From the NCBI GenBank assembly GCA_015492755.1, contig WGEM01000589.1, forward strand, positions 1 to 6,180: a stretch of 6,180 nt of DNA, given 5' to 3'. The position numbers were made by a program, and so were the translations under genes. The notes under the pieces are model-generated. The model had not been told where the DNA came from and made no database searches. It saw nothing but the letters and a program-made list of their open reading frames with translations. Shown piece after piece: positions 6,159 to 6,180 of the stretch (within the stretch, counting starts at the first letter, position 1; each line of letters begins with the position of its first letter). This DNA comes from Gemmatimonadota bacterium. GTDB lineage: Bacteria > Gemmatimonadota > Gemmatimonadetes > Longimicrobiales > Gaopeijiaceae.

Positions 6159-6180
6159 ATGCGAGACACGGCAGCCAGGA
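6159..6180 (+). CDS. Start of a divergent plus-strand gene, partial (seven codons)
   Basis: ATG at 6159-6161 opens a frame (MRDTAAR) that leaves the window. GGGGGAG at 6145-6151 lies 7 bases before it, a good ribosome site, and an AT-rich block with a possible -10 box lies about 40 bp upstream. An alternative ATG at 6134 in another frame is also open to the edge but has no such site. The product cannot be guessed from seven residues. Confidence 0.45.

Overview
The window is a GC-rich bacterial segment (roughly two-thirds G+C) filled almost entirely by one minus-strand operon for an aa3-type (family A) haem-copper cytochrome c oxidase. Protein style and gene order suggest Gemmatimonadota or a similarly little-cultured environmental phylum (Myxococcota and Acidobacteriota are alternatives). 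This taxonomic guess is inference from recall, not a search.

In order of transcription, from high to low coordinates, the layout is: a Trm112-like small protein (5985-5725); a two-haem cytochrome c lipoprotein (5728-5084); a 59-residue one-helix protein (5067-4888); oxidase subunit II, coxB (4883-4203); subunit I, coxA (4187-2469); subunit III, coxC (2469-1891); a fusion of subunit IV with a one-haem cytochrome c (1881-1129); a second subunit III-like protein (1115-501); a small exported CPVC protein (500-246); and the start of an unrecognised one-helix protein that leaves the window (211-1). Gaps run from a 4-bp overlap to 34 bp, with Shine-Dalgarno-like sequences before most starts, so the block is probably one transcript. 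On the other side of a roughly 170-bp intergenic region, a plus-strand gene probably starts at 6159; only seven codons are visible.

The genes give a coherent picture. The two-haem lipoprotein and the cytochrome domain on subunit IV could pass electrons to CuA in subunit II. Haem a and the haem a3-CuB centre in subunit I then reduce oxygen and pump protons. Subunits III and IV and the small membrane proteins complete or assemble the complex.

The most unusual point is in subunit I. Its numbering lies exactly 6 behind the Paracoccus denitrificans enzyme at every active-site residue checked, and on that alignment the K proton channel is gone: Ser291, Thr351 and Lys354 are Ile285, Ile345 and Leu348. 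The channel-entrance Glu of subunit II is also replaced, by Ile64. The D-channel entrance and its terminal Glu remain. Other notable points are the subunit IV-cytochrome c fusion, the paired subunit III genes, histidine-rich N-termini on two subunits, and two uncharacterised small proteins. No RNA genes, mobile elements, CRISPR arrays or clear terminators were seen.
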